64,000 nt of DNA from positions 372,001 to 436,000 of the forward strand of contig CATOST010000036.1 of assembly GCA_951812665.1 (NCBI GenBank), in the 5' to 3' direction. Position numbers and translations under genes: made by a program. This DNA comes from an uncultured Acidobacteriota bacterium. GTDB lineage: Bacteria > Acidobacteriota > UBA6911 > RPQK01 > JAJDTT01. Of this stretch, positions 27,029 through 37,613 are shown piece by piece (position 1 is the first letter of the stretch; each line of letters begins with the position of its first letter). The notes under the pieces are model-generated. The model saw only the letters and a program-made list of their open reading frames with translations, had not been told where the DNA came from and did no database searches.

Positions 27029-29174
27029 CAGGGCCATCCCACGCTAGGAATATCTGACGATTCGCCCCAACAACCGCAGAGGTTTGCATTCTCCGCTGGC
27101 TTTTTTTCGCCCCAGGCTTCATCCTGGGGGTATGAGCGCTCCAGCAGACGACGAAGTGATCTTCAAGGAAACCCCGGAAGGGTTTTTCCTCAACGATGCC
27201 CAGGTGCGACTGGCCCGCCCCGACGAGCGGGTGAAGTGGGACCGACGGGTTCACCAACACCATTACCTCGGCTTCAAACGGTTTGCCGGTCGCGGTCTGC
27301 GCTACGTCGTCGAATGGCGCGGGAAGTGGCTGGCGCTCGCCGGCTGGCAGTCGGGCGCCTTCAAGTGCCGGCATCGGGACCGCTGGATCGGTTGGAAGCC
27401 CGACCTGCAGTACCGGCGTCTGCATCTGATCGCAAACAACACACGATTCGTGATTCTCGCCTCCAAGGGCGTCTTCCCGGGTCTCGGCTCCTGGACGCTG
27501 GCCCGGATGCTGCGGCGTCTCGGCGACGATTGGCAGGCGCACTATGGACACCCGGTGCTGATCGCCGAGAGTTTCGTCGACCCCGCCCGCTTCGACGGCG
27601 CCCTCTACCGCGCTTCCAACTGGCGTTATCTCGGCGACACGCGGGGTTTTGCGCGTCACAACGGTCGCTATACCGATCCTCACGGCCAGCCGAAGCAGCT
27701 GTACGTGTCCCCGTTGCGGCGCAACGCCTGCCGTCGTCTGCGCGACCCTCGCCCGCTGACCTCGAAGTGGGAGCCCAAGGGTCCGACCCGGAAGGGCGCG
27801 AGCGAGTTGCGCTCGCTGGTTCAGGAGTTGGCCGAGCTCAAGGATTTCCGGCGCGCCCAGGGTCGCAAGCATTCCGTGGCCTCGGTGCTCACGGTCTACC
27901 TTCTCGCCCGGCTGGCGAACCTGCGCGGACCGGTGGCCGCCGCCGAGTATGCGCAGAAGCTCTCGCAGCCGGAACTCGAGGCGATCGGCGCCTGGAAGAA
28001 CCCCCGGACCGCCCGCTACGTTCCGGTCTCCAAGTCCACCCTGCACCGTGTGATCTCCTCGGTGGATCCGGACCAGATCGAGGCCGTGCTCCGGCGGTTC
28101 TCGATGCCGAGACTGCAATTGGGCCGCGCGATTGCGGTGGACGGCAAGCGGATTCGCGGCGCCAACCGCAACGGAGACGGGCACTTCGAGACCGCCACCC
28201 TGGTCGAGCACACCACCCGATTGCCCCTCGCCACCCTCAGCTTCAATGAAGAGGGCGGAGAGATCGCCGCCGTGCGCGCTCTGCTCGAACAGGTCGACGT
28301 TGCGGGCCGCGTCCTCACCGTCGACGCCTTGCACACCACCCGCGAGACCGCGCGCGTCATCGTCGAAACCCACGGGGCCGACTACCTCATGACGGTCAAG
28401 GAAAACGCCCCCGAGACCCACGAGCTGCTCTCGACCATCGACTGGAACCGGGACGCGACCGGGTCTTTCCAGGAAGAGACCGACCTGGCCCATGGGCGCA
28501 TCGAGCAGCGCTCCATCCAGGTCATGACTCCTCTGGAGGGCCTCCTGAACTACCCCCACGTCGCCCAGATCTTCCGCATCACACGCCGGCGCACCGACGC
28601 CCGGCAAGACGGAACCGGAAAAACCAGCCGCGAGCAGGTCTACGGCATCACCTCGGCGCCGGCTTACCGCGCGTCCCCCCGCCAACTCCTTGCCGACAAC
28701 CGCGGCCACTGGGCGGTCGAAGTCAATCACAACCTCCGGGACACCCTCTTTGCCGAAGACGACTGTCTCGCCCGCACCCGATTCGCGCCGGCGAACAATG
28801 CGACCTGCACCAACCTCGCGATCGCGATCATCATTCACCAGACTTCGTTTGACAGCTTCGCCTCCGCCACTCGCCACTTCGCACTCCAACGCCAGGACGC
28901 CTTCACCGCGCTGCTGTCTCCGTGAGCACCGGCCCAACTCCCATCCCCACACGGCGACGATCCGATCCCTCCCGCCGTCCCTGAGACGGAACTTCTACTC
29001 GTCCGCAGCCCGACCGGGCCGCTCGGGACCCTCAGCGGCAGCAGATCAGGGCCCTGACGGCCCCCATGGTGGCGCCCCCATTCGGACCGACCCAACGCCC
29101 AGCCCGACAGCAGCGCGCCCTGATCTCGAAAATCAACTCAATTCACGGCAATGTCAGAGCGTGGGATAGTCCTG
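27029..29174 (+). mobile_element. ISAs1-type insertion sequence with DUF4338-fused transposase
   Basis: 2146 bases. Left end CAGGGCCATCCCACGCT and the reverse complement of the right end CAGGACTATCCCACGCT match at 15 of 17 bases. A 10-bp direct duplication flanks it. It carries one transposase gene plus about 250 non-coding bases at the right. It disrupts the cadherin domain of a giant surface protein. The matched ends and perfect target duplication suggest recent insertion. Confidence 0.92.
27132..28925 (+). CDS. ISAs1-family transposase with N-terminal DruA-like (DUF4338) domain
   Basis: 597 aa from the ATG at 27132; an upstream TTG frame start is less likely. Residues ~1-220 form a DUF4338/DruA-like domain (HHYLGFKRFAGRGLRYVVEW, DRWIGWKPDLQYRRLHLIAN, GHPVLIAESFVDPARFDGAL, LGDTRGFAR). 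Then comes the ISAs1-associated N-terminal helix region (LVQELAELKDFRRAQGRKHS) and a DDE domain with AIAVDGKRIRGA and VLTVDALHTTRET acidic sites and DNRGHWAVEVNHNLRDTLF near the end. It catalyses transposition of the surrounding IS. DruA-like domains are known from Druantia defence systems; their role on this transposase is unknown. The frame is intact. Confidence 0.88.
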   Translation: MSAPADDEVIFKETPEGFFLNDAQVRLARPDERVKWDRRVHQHHYLGFKRFAGRGLRYVVEWRGKWLALAGWQSGAFKCRHRDRWIGWKPDLQYRRLHLIANNTRFVILASKGVFPGLGSWTLARMLRRLGDDWQAHYGHPVLIAESFVDPARFDGALYRASNWRYLGDTRGFARHNGRYTDPHGQPKQLYVSPLRRNACRRLRDPRPLTSKWEPKGPTRKGASELRSLVQELAELKDFRRAQGRKHSVASVLTVYLLARLANLRGPVAAAEYAQKLSQPELEAIGAWKNPRTARYVPVSKSTLHRVISSVDPDQIEAVLRRFSMPRLQLGRAIAVDGKRIRGANRNGDGHFETATLVEHTTRLPLATLSFNEEGGEIAAVRALLEQVDVAGRVLTVDALHTTRETARVIVETHGADYLMTVKENAPETHELLSTIDWNRDATGSFQEETDLAHGRIEQRSIQVMTPLEGLLNYPHVAQIFRITRRRTDARQDGTGKTSREQVYGITSAPAYRASPRQLLADNRGHWAVEVNHNLRDTLFAEDDCLARTRFAPANNATCTNLAIAIIIHQTSFDSFASATRHFALQRQDAFTALLSP

Positions 29175-29184
29175 GGAAGGCAAC
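29175..29184 (+). repeat. Right 10-bp target-site duplication of the IS
   Basis: Exact copy of GGAAGGCAAC found at 27019-27028, immediately after the IS right end. The cadherin reading frame resumes at 29185. Confidence 0.9.
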
Positions 29185-30243
29185 ACCGACACCTTGATTG
29201 ATGACGACATTGACGTGACCATCCTCGTCACCAACGTGGATGAGGATGGCACAGTATTCCTCATTCCGGAGCGGCTCCGGGTAGGAGCCGTGCTCAGGGC
29301 AAGGCTGAGCGACCCTGACGGCATCGCGGCATTCGTGACCTGGAAATGGGATGTGTCTTCGGACAAGAACACCTGGCTTCCTATAGCTGGCCCTGAGGAC
29401 AACTTCACGCCATTCGACCGCTACATCGGGATGTACCTCCGGGTCACGGCGACCTACACGGACGGCGAGGGCTCCGGCAAGGCCGCGGACGTTATCTCGG
29501 ACAATGTGGTCGGGGACCGGGAGCCGACTCCGGATATCTCGGTCGTTGATCTCGTCTCCGGCCTGACCATTCCCTGGGATCTCGCCTTTACGCCAGACGG
29601 GACTATGCTGTTCACCGAGCGGGGCGGCGTGCTGAGCAGTCGTCTCACCAACGGCAAGGTCCGGACCGTCACCGCTGATCTCAGCGACCTCTACGTCGAG
29701 AGAAACACCGGGCTTATGGCAATTGTCGTAGATCCCGATTTCACCTCCAACCGGCGGTTCTACACCTGCCAGGGCCGCGCCGGCCGCGAAGTCCATGTGA
29801 TCGCCTGGACCGTCGACGCCGCCTAGACCACGGCCACCCGGGTCAACGCCCCCCTCGTCGGAAATATCCCCGCCGACCGCGAGCACGGCGGCTGCCGATT
29901 GCGCTTTGGCCCCGGGGGCTACCTGTGGATAGCGACCGGCGATGCGTCGATCGGGACCGCCGCGCAGGATCTGACATCGCTAGCCGGAAAGATCCTCCGG
30001 GTCGACGCAGTCACGGGCGCCGCGGCGACGACAAACCCGTTCGCTCCATCACTCATCTACACCTATGGCCATCGCAATCCGCAGGGTTTGGCCCTTCACC
30101 CAGGCACGGGCCGGATGTGGTCGGTGGAACACGGGCCGTACAAGGACGACGAGATCAACCTGCTCTCCGCAGGCGGCAACTACGGCTGGGACCCGGGGCC
30201 CGATGACGAGTTTGTTTTCTCTACGACGATCGCTCCCCCATGA
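29185..30243 (+). pseudogene. Cadherin end plus glucose/sorbosone dehydrogenase-like propeller with amber stop
   Basis: Continuation of the broken giant gene. After the cadherin end come a short beta domain and a PQQ-type glucose/sorbosone dehydrogenase-like propeller: IPWDLAFTPDGTMLFTERGG, TGLMAIVVDPDFTSNRRFYT, LRFGPGGYLWIATGDAS, GHRNPQGLALHP and EHGPYKDDEINLL. A TAG at 29824-29826 interrupts the frame between VDAA and TTATRVNAPLVGN, which are contiguous in the same frame. The frame then shifts at a C5 run (about 30235-30239) just before MTDLVEFPNA. One C lost from a C6 run would explain the shift. Confidence 0.8.
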
Positions 30244-31376
30244 CCGACCTCGTGGAATTTCCCAATGCCATCGAGGCCAAGTGGTCTTCTGGAAACGAGA
30301 CCCTGGCCACCAGCGGCGGCATCTTCCTGGAGGGTGACGACTGGGACGAGTGGGAGGGGCGGCTGGCAGTGGCCACGCTGAAGAACAGATCGCTACGCGT
30401 CTTCGAGTTTACGGGCGACGGCGACCTCGTCAGTGAGGTCGTAGTGCCCGAACTCGACGATAAATACGGTCGGCTCCGGACCCCCATGCTCGGCCCCGAC
30501 GGCGCGTTGTACCTCACCACCTCGAACGGCGATGGCAAGGACTGGATACTCAGGGTCGTTCCCAGCCAACCGCCTGCGTTCCCGGCCGAAAACCAGACGC
30601 TACAGGTGGCCGAGAACAGCAGTTCCGCAACAGTCATTGCCACGGTGACGGCTATCGATCCGGACGGTGACCCGCTCACCTACGCCCTGAGCGGCCCTGA
30701 CGCCGCGGCCTTCAGCATCGCCGGTGGCGCCGTCGGCCAGGTGCGTGCCAATGTGGCATTCGACTATGAGGCAAGGCGTTCGTACGAGGTCATCGTTACC
30801 GCCTCCGACCCGTACGACCTGAGTGACGGCATCGCGTTGACCATCGCGGTGACGAACGTTGACGAAGCGGGCACCGTGACGCTTTCAGGGCGGGCGGACG
30901 TGGATCAGGAACTGACGGCCATGTTGAGCGACCCTGACGGCCGACCCAGCGGTATCACTTGGCAGTGGGCGCGTTCCAATAACCGGAGTGACTGGACCGT
31001 CATTGCAGGGGAGGCATCAGAGAGATATACGCCGGTGGCGGGCGATGTGGGCTCCTATCTGCGTGTCACAGCCACCTACACGGACGGCCACGGGCCCGGG
31101 AAGATTTCCCAGGCGGTGACGGCCCAGCCGGTGCGGATCACGTGGGTGGCGCATTTGGTGCTGACGCCGGCCTCGATCCGCGAGAACGGAGGGTCCGGCA
31201 CAATAACGGCGAGGCTGAGTCGTACCTCGAGTGAAACGACGACGGTGGTCGTTGCAGCGACGCCGGTGAGTCCTGCTGTGGCAGGGGATTTCAGGTTGAG
31301 TGCAAACAAGACGCTGACGATCGATGCGGGTCAGACGAACAGAGAAGATTCTGATCACGGCCACTCACGGTCGTGA
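30240..31376 (+). pseudogene. Propeller end, cadherin and Calx-beta segment of the broken giant gene
   Basis: The frame opens at MTDLVEFPNAIEAKWSSG, the last blades of the dehydrogenase-like propeller (ALYLTTSNGDGKDWILRVVP), then a cadherin domain (PAFPAENQTLQVAENSSSAT, AIDPDGDPLTYALSG, VAFDYEARRSYEVIVTASD), a beta domain like the one after the first cadherin, and a Calx-beta-like domain (LTPASIRENGGSGTITARLS). The frame is lost near 31345-31355, where the expected Calx-beta ending continues in the next frame as ILITATHGRDTVGTQQTITI. The ATG at 30240 is not a plausible native start. Confidence 0.75.
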
Positions 31377-34300
31377 CACAGTCGGCACGCAGCAGACGAT
31401 CACCATCACCGATGATGACGCCGCACCGGTGGTCACGACGACCTCCCCACTTCTCGTGGCGGAGAACGAAACAAAGGTGGCGACGCTGGTGGCGACGGAC
31501 GCGGATGGCCGGGTGGGGGACCTGGAGTGGGAGATCGCTGGAGGTGCGGACAGGAACAGATTCACGCTGGCGTCCGACGGCGAACTCTCGTTCAAGGCGG
31601 CGAAGGACTACGAGAGTCCGGACGACGCCAACCAAGACGGAGACTACGAGGTCAGGGTCCGGGTGAGCGACGGGGCCAATCCGGTGGAAGCGGACTTCAT
31701 CGTCCGGCTTGAGGATGTGGATGATACGACTCCGACGTTTTCTTCCGCGGTGGTGAGCGGGGCGACACTGACGCTGGCCTACAGCGAGGAGCTGGACCGG
31801 TTTTCGATACCGCCGGTCGATGCCTTCACGGTTATGGGAGGCAACCATACTCGCACCGTCACCGGAGTCCGGGTGAGCGGGAGCGCGGTGGAGCTGACCG
31901 TGGATCCGGCGGTGGAACACGAAGAGACGGGCCTCCGGGTGAGCTACACGATTCCGACGGGAACGGGAGCGACTCCGATCCAGGACACGGCGGGGAACGA
32001 CGCGGACCGCTTGAGCAACCGGCCGGTCACCAACGTCACGGGGGACACGACGGGACCGACGGTGCAGACGATGAGAATCACCTCGAGCGCGGGATCGGAT
32101 CGGACCTACGGGATAGACGATTCCATCGAGGTGACCGTGACCTTCAACGAGACGGTAGTCGTGACGGGGACGCCCGAAATGACCTTGAACTTGGGCGGAC
32201 AGAACCGAACGGCGGAGTACCTGAGCATCTCGGGCTCCGCCGTGAAGTTCGAGTACCAGGTGGCCGACGGTGACCGGGACCGGGACGGCGTGAGTATCGA
32301 CGCCGACAGCCTGTCGCGCGGAAGCGGAACGGTCCGCGACGGGGCCCGGAACGACGCGACGTTGACCCATGCAGCAGTGGCGGCCGATTCACGGCACAAG
32401 GTGGATGGAGTGGCCCCGATGCTGGCCGCAACGGACGGGGCGGTGGCGAACGGGACGACGCTGACGCTGGCCTACAGCGAGCCGCTGAAGTCGTCCCCAA
32501 GGCCGGCGGCGAGTGCCTTCAGCGTGACCGGAGGGAACGAGACGCGAACGGTCACTCGAGTCCAGGTGAGGGGGAACGCCGTCTTCCTGACCTTGAGCCC
32601 GGCGGTGCAGGACGGAGAGAACGGCCTCAGTTTGAACTATCGGCCGGGGTCGAATCCGATCCGCGACGTGGTGGGCAACGCCGCGGCTGAGTTGACCGAC
32701 CAACCGGTCACCAACCACACGGGAGACACGACGGGACCGGTGTTGCAGACGGTACGGATCACTTCGAATGCGGGGTCGGATGCGACCTACGCGGCCGGCG
32801 AGACGATCGAAGTGACGGTGAGGTTCAACGAGACGGTGGTGGTGACGGGGACGCCGCGTCTGACGTTGAACGTGGGGGGCCGGAGCCGGACGGCCAAATA
32901 CCGGGACGTCACAGGATCAGCCGTGAGGTTCGAGTACAAGGTAGCCTCGGGTGACACGGCCCCGTACGGGGTGAGCCTCGATGCCAACCGCCTGTCCGGG
33001 GGAACCATCCGCGACGGCGCCCGGAACAACGCCGTGCTGAATCACGCGCCGGTCGCCGCCGATACCCGGCACCAAGTGGACGGGATCAAGCCGGTGCTGG
33101 CAACTTCCGCCGGGGCGGTGGCCAACGGGACGACGCTGACGCTGGCTTACGGCGAGCCTTTGGATTCCTTTTCGACGCCGGCGACGGACGACTTCACGGT
33201 GACGGGAGGGAGTGAGACCCGGACGGTGACGGGAGTCCAAGTGAATGGAAGCGCCGTATCCCTGACGCTGAGTTCGGCAGTCACGGACGGAGAGAGCGGC
33301 CTCCGGGTGAACTACGAGACGGGATCGAATCCGATCCAGGACACGGCCGGCAACGACGCGGACCGTTTGAGCAATAGAAGCGTCGCGAACAAGACGGGAG
33401 ACACGACGGGGCCGACGGTGGCGACGGTGAGGATCACGTCGAGTGCGGGGTCGGGTCGAACCTACGGGATGGACGACACCATCGAAGTGTCGGTGACGTT
33501 CACCGAGACGGTGGTAGTGACCGGGACGCCCGAAGTAACGCTGAACGTGGGCGGCCGGAATCGCATGGCGGAATACCGAAGTGTCTCGAACCGGGCTGTG
33601 AAGTTCACGTACCGCGTGGTCACGGACGATGTCGACGAGGACGGGGTGAGTCTCGAGGCGAACCGCCTGTCGCGAGCCGGAGGGACGATCCGGGACGGAG
33701 CCGGCAATGACGCTACCTTGGGCCATGATGCCGTGGCGGCCAGTTCGAGCCACCAGGTGGACGCGGTGGCCCCGGTCCTGGCCGATACGGACCCGGTGGT
33801 GGTGAACGGGGCGACGCTGACGCTGACTTATAACGAACCCCTGAATACGTCCTCCCGGCCGGCGACGGGTGACTTCACCGTAGACGGGGGCAACGAGGCG
33901 CGAACCGTGACCGGGGTTCAGGTGAGCGGGAGTGAGGTTCGGCTCACGATGAGTCCAGCGGCGGAACACGCAGAGACAGGGATCCGGGTGAGTTACGAGC
34001 CGCGATCGAATCCGATCCAGGACCGGGTGGGGAACGACGCGGACGGTTTCCGGGACGAGTTCGTGGACAACCGGACGCCGGACACGACGGCGCCGTCGAT
34101 CGAAAGGATCGAGATCAGCTCCGACCCGGGGACGGACGAGACGTACGCCATCGGAGACCTGATCTCGGTCACGGTGCGCTACGACGAGCCGGTGACGGTG
34201 GACACGGTGCGGGGGACGCCGACGCTGAATCTTCTGGTAGGGAACCGGAGGAAGCGGGCCAGCGCCAGCACGGGTCCCGCGCGAGCGGTGGTGGTGTTCG

Positions 34301-36906
34301 TCTACACGGTGGAGAAGGGGGACGAGGACGAGGATGGGGTGAGTGTCCCTCGGGGAAGCATCGCACTCAACGGGGGAAAGATCCTGGATCTGGCGGACAA
34401 TGCGGCGGGGCGCAGCTACGAGGCGGTAGAGGCGCAATCGGACCACAAGGTGGATGGGGCGGAACCGGATCTGGAGAGCGTGACGGTGCACGGTTCGCGG
34501 GTGGCGCTGAACTACGACGAACCGTTGGATGAGGGCTCCGTGCCGTCAAGCAACGACTTCGCGGTGACGGTGAAGGGGAACGATCGAACGGTCAACCAGG
34601 TTCGGGTGAGAGGAAACAGCGTGATCTTGACCTTGGCCTCAGCGGTGGCGGCAGGGGAGACAGTGAGGGTGGACTATACGCCGGGACTCAACCCGATCCA
34701 GGACGAGGTGGGGAACTCCGGAGAGGCGTTGACGAATCAACGGGCCGATCCGCCGCTGGTGACGATCCAGGCCAAGAAAGGCGCGGAGACGGTGACGGAA
34801 GGAACGACGGTGGAGTTCACATTGACGCGGGGACCCCCTGCGGAGGCTTCACTGACGGTGAACGTCGAGGTCACCGAAAGAGGGTCGGTGATCGAGACGT
34901 CAGGGTCATACGAACCTCCGGATGAAGTGGTGTTCCAGGCCCAACAGGAGACGGCGACGTTGGCGGTGCTGACCGATGATGACGACGTGGCCGAGTCCGC
35001 CGGGAGGATCACGGCCCGGCTGCAGCCTGGGGACGAGTCCCGGCTGGGACCGACCTCGACCCGGAGTGCCCACGTGACGGTCCAGGACAACGAACCCGCG
35101 CCCCCGCCCCCACCTCCGCCACCTCCACCACCTCCTCCCCCGCCCCCGCCTCCGGGCCCAGGACCGGCTCCACCGCCCGCGCCTGCTCCAACCGCGCCCA
35201 CGGCGCCCTTGAACCTCCAGACAGAGGCCAGGGACGGCGAAGTGACGCTGACCTGGGAAGCTCCCGAAAGCGATGGCCGCTCCGCCATCACCGGCTACGA
35301 GGTCCGAATCGATCGGGCCGGAGAGTGGATCTCCACCAGATCCACGGACCTGATCCATACGGTGACCGGACTGAGCAACGGCCGGACCTACGCGTTCGAA
35401 GTGAGGGCGGTCAACGAGGTCGGTCAGAGTCCGCCCTCCGATCCGGCCGAAGCGACGCCCATGGGCGAAGCACCACCCATGCCCGAGGAAGTGATCCTGG
35501 AATTCGCCCACTTCGGCAACGGGTATTCGGGCAATGACGTGCTGATCACCTCCGACTTGGTCTTGGTGAACGTCGGTGAGGAAGAAATCCGTCCCGTCAT
35601 CTACTTTTTCGACCGGGCGGGAGATCAAATCGAGGCGGAATCAGTGGTGGATGTGGGGAACGAACTGGAGGTGGAAGAGGACGGCGGCCTGATTCCCGGA
35701 CAAGCGGTGGCGCCTCTGGGCGAGCTGACGATCTCGACCCACGGCCGGGGAGAGGTGGTGACGGGATCAGTGCGGGTGGTCTCGGAAGGACCCCTCGGCG
35801 GCGTGGTGCGCTTTGACATCCCCGGGATCGGGGTGGCCGGTGTGGGCGCCAGCGAACCCACGAGGGACGCCCTGTTCCCGGTGCGGCGTCAGGAGGGAGG
35901 GATCCGCACGGCAGCGGCCATCCACAACCTGGGGACGGAGGCCGTCGAGGTGCAGTGCCGGTTGATGAAGAACGGCAGGGTGCTGGAAGAAGGGGAGATT
36001 CCACTCAGCGCCAACGGGCAGGACGCCAAGTTCATCGAAGAGCTGTTCACCGAGTCCGACACGAAAGACTTCGTGGGGTCGGTGCGATGTACGGTCCCGG
36101 CCGGCGAGTCGTTCACGGGAGTAGCGGTGGAACTGGATTCGGCAAGCCGGATCTTCACCACCCTGCCGGTGGTGCCGGTGAACCCGGAAGTTTCCGAGGA
36201 CCAGGATATGATCCTCAACTTTGCGCATTTCGCCAACGGGATTTCCGGCGATGGAACTCTGATCACGTCCGACTTGGTGCTGGTAAACGTGAGCGCGTCG
36301 ACGGCCCGGCCGGTGATCTACTTTTATGATCGGAGCGGAGAATTGCGGAAGCCCGAATCGATGGTGGACGTCGGTGAGGAACTGTTGGTGCGAGACGACG
36401 GAGGTCTGACGGTACGGACTCCGATGGCTCGTCTGGGAGAACTGACGATTTCGACGCATGGCCGGGGAGAGGTGGTGGCGGGATCGGTGCGGGTGGTGGC
36501 GAACGGTCCCCTCGGAGGCGTGCTGCGCTTCGGCATCCCCGGCGTCGGCGTGGCCGGGGTGGGTGCGAGCCAACCCACGTCGGACGCCCTGTTTCCGGCG
36601 CGCCGGCAAGCGGGAGAGGTCCGGACGGCAGCGGCGATCCGGAACCTGGAAGCGGAACGGGCTGCGGTTCGCTGCCGGCTGATGCGCGGGGGCGACGCAC
36701 TGGAATCGGTGGACATCCATCTCGCCGGCAACGGGCAGCATGCCGGGTTCATCGAAGAGTTGTTCACCCGAACGGACACGAGGGACTTCGTGGGATCAGT
36801 CCGATGTACGGCTCCCGGGGAGGGGATGTTTACGGGAGTGGCAGTGGAGCTGGACACCGGCAACCGCATCTTTACCACGCTACCGGTGGTTCCAATTCAA
36901 CCGTGA
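31324..36906 (+). pseudogene. 3' part of second giant gene: SwmB array, Calx-beta, FN3, C-terminal repeats
   Basis: A 1860-codon open frame with no signal peptide; its ATG sits inside the preceding frame, so this is the 3' remainder of the pseudogene. It contains a cadherin-like domain (~35-135), half a SwmB unit, four full units (near 32050, 32720, 33400, 34080), Calx-beta (~34740-35090), a polyproline linker, FN3 (~35190-35460) and two ~230-aa C-terminal domains (LEFAHFGNGYSGNDVLITSD and LNFAHFANGISGDGTLITSD). Domain order and sequence track residues ~3190-4918 of the first giant protein almost line by line. The long intact frame implies recent inactivation, or expression from an unseen internal start. 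Confidence 0.8.
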
Positions 36907-36913
36907 TTCCGGA

Positions 36914-36933
36914 GGGGCGATTTCCCAGTCGCC
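36914..36933. repeat. REP-like hairpin
   Basis: GGGCGATTTCCCAGTCGCCC, a 6-bp stem, 8 bases after the giant pseudogene stop. It is a sequence variant of the hairpin family at 3366 and 51078, and could act as a terminator-like structure for the converging genes. Confidence 0.5.
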
Positions 36934-37071
36934 CATTCTTCCGTTCGCCTGATCTCCCATTCTTCATCCTGCCCGCTTCCTCATGCCCCACGGGGAGTTC
37001 GGTAGTTGGAAAACCCCGCCTCCTGCGTTCTGCCTATCGCATCGTAGAATTGGTGAACGCATGGTTCACAG

Positions 37072-37521
37072 CTATTCCGCGAACCTCTCCCCGGCCCAGC
37101 CCATGGCGGCTCCTCCCAACACGAACAGAACCAGGCCATCGACGCCCCACCAGACCACGATCGTCATGGGCAGGGCGATCACTCCCGAATAGCCCAACAA
37201 AGTGACGAAAGAGAAAATGCCCATATAGAGCCCCCACGTCATCCCGCATCTCCAGCCGGGACCCTCGAAAGCCTTGCGCAGACAACTGTAAAGCCCGGCC
37301 ACGACCAGACTGCTGATCAGTGACACGACGATCCAACGCGGAATGACGGCCGCCAAATCGGGTGGGTCCTGCCGCAGGGGTTCGATCCACAGCGTCTCGG
37401 TTGCTCTGTACATCGGGTCGAGGATTGAGTTGTGGATGATGGGGCCGGTGACACCCAATCCCAAGATGTTGGTAACCAGCCAGAAGGCCAGTCCACCGAC
37501 AATGATCAGTTTCCAGTTCAT
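37072..37521 (-). CDS. Four-TM integral membrane protein, unknown function
   Basis: 149 aa. Hydrophobic segments at about residues 5-28, 63-83, 95-115 and 118-142 with short polar loops. The N-terminal MNWKLIIVGGLAFWLVTNIL followed by TGPIIHNSILDPMYRATETL is a pattern I have seen in uncharacterised Acidobacteria proteins, but no function is known to me. It stands alone on the minus strand and is convergent with the giant pseudogene. It could be an inner-membrane accessory protein; nothing more can be said. Confidence 0.65.
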   Translation of the reverse strand: MNWKLIIVGGLAFWLVTNILGLGVTGPIIHNSILDPMYRATETLWIEPLRQDPPDLAAVIPRWIVVSLISSLVVAGLYSCLRKAFEGPGWRCGMTWGLYMGIFSFVTLLGYSGVIALPMTIVVWWGVDGLVLFVLGGAAMGWAGERFAE

Positions 37522-37613
37522 TCGTCTTCTCCTTTACTTTGTCTCGGATGTACCGTTCGGTCGCACGCTCAGCACTGTTTCCGGGGACCGTCCTCGTCGT
37601 AGATCACGCCAAT

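Noticed and set aside
29824..29826. TAG as pyrrolysine or readthrough codon
   Set aside because: The same gene has an IS and two frameshifts, so plain nonsense mutation is the simpler reading; no pyrrolysine context is seen.
30230..30243. Programmed frameshift at the C-run
   Set aside because: No slippery heptamer or downstream structure is evident and other lesions surround it.
11189..36906. Long minus-strand frames across the giant genes
   Set aside because: They mirror the repetitive GC-rich plus-strand codons (Arg/His/Val-rich shadows) and have no signal, motif or start support.
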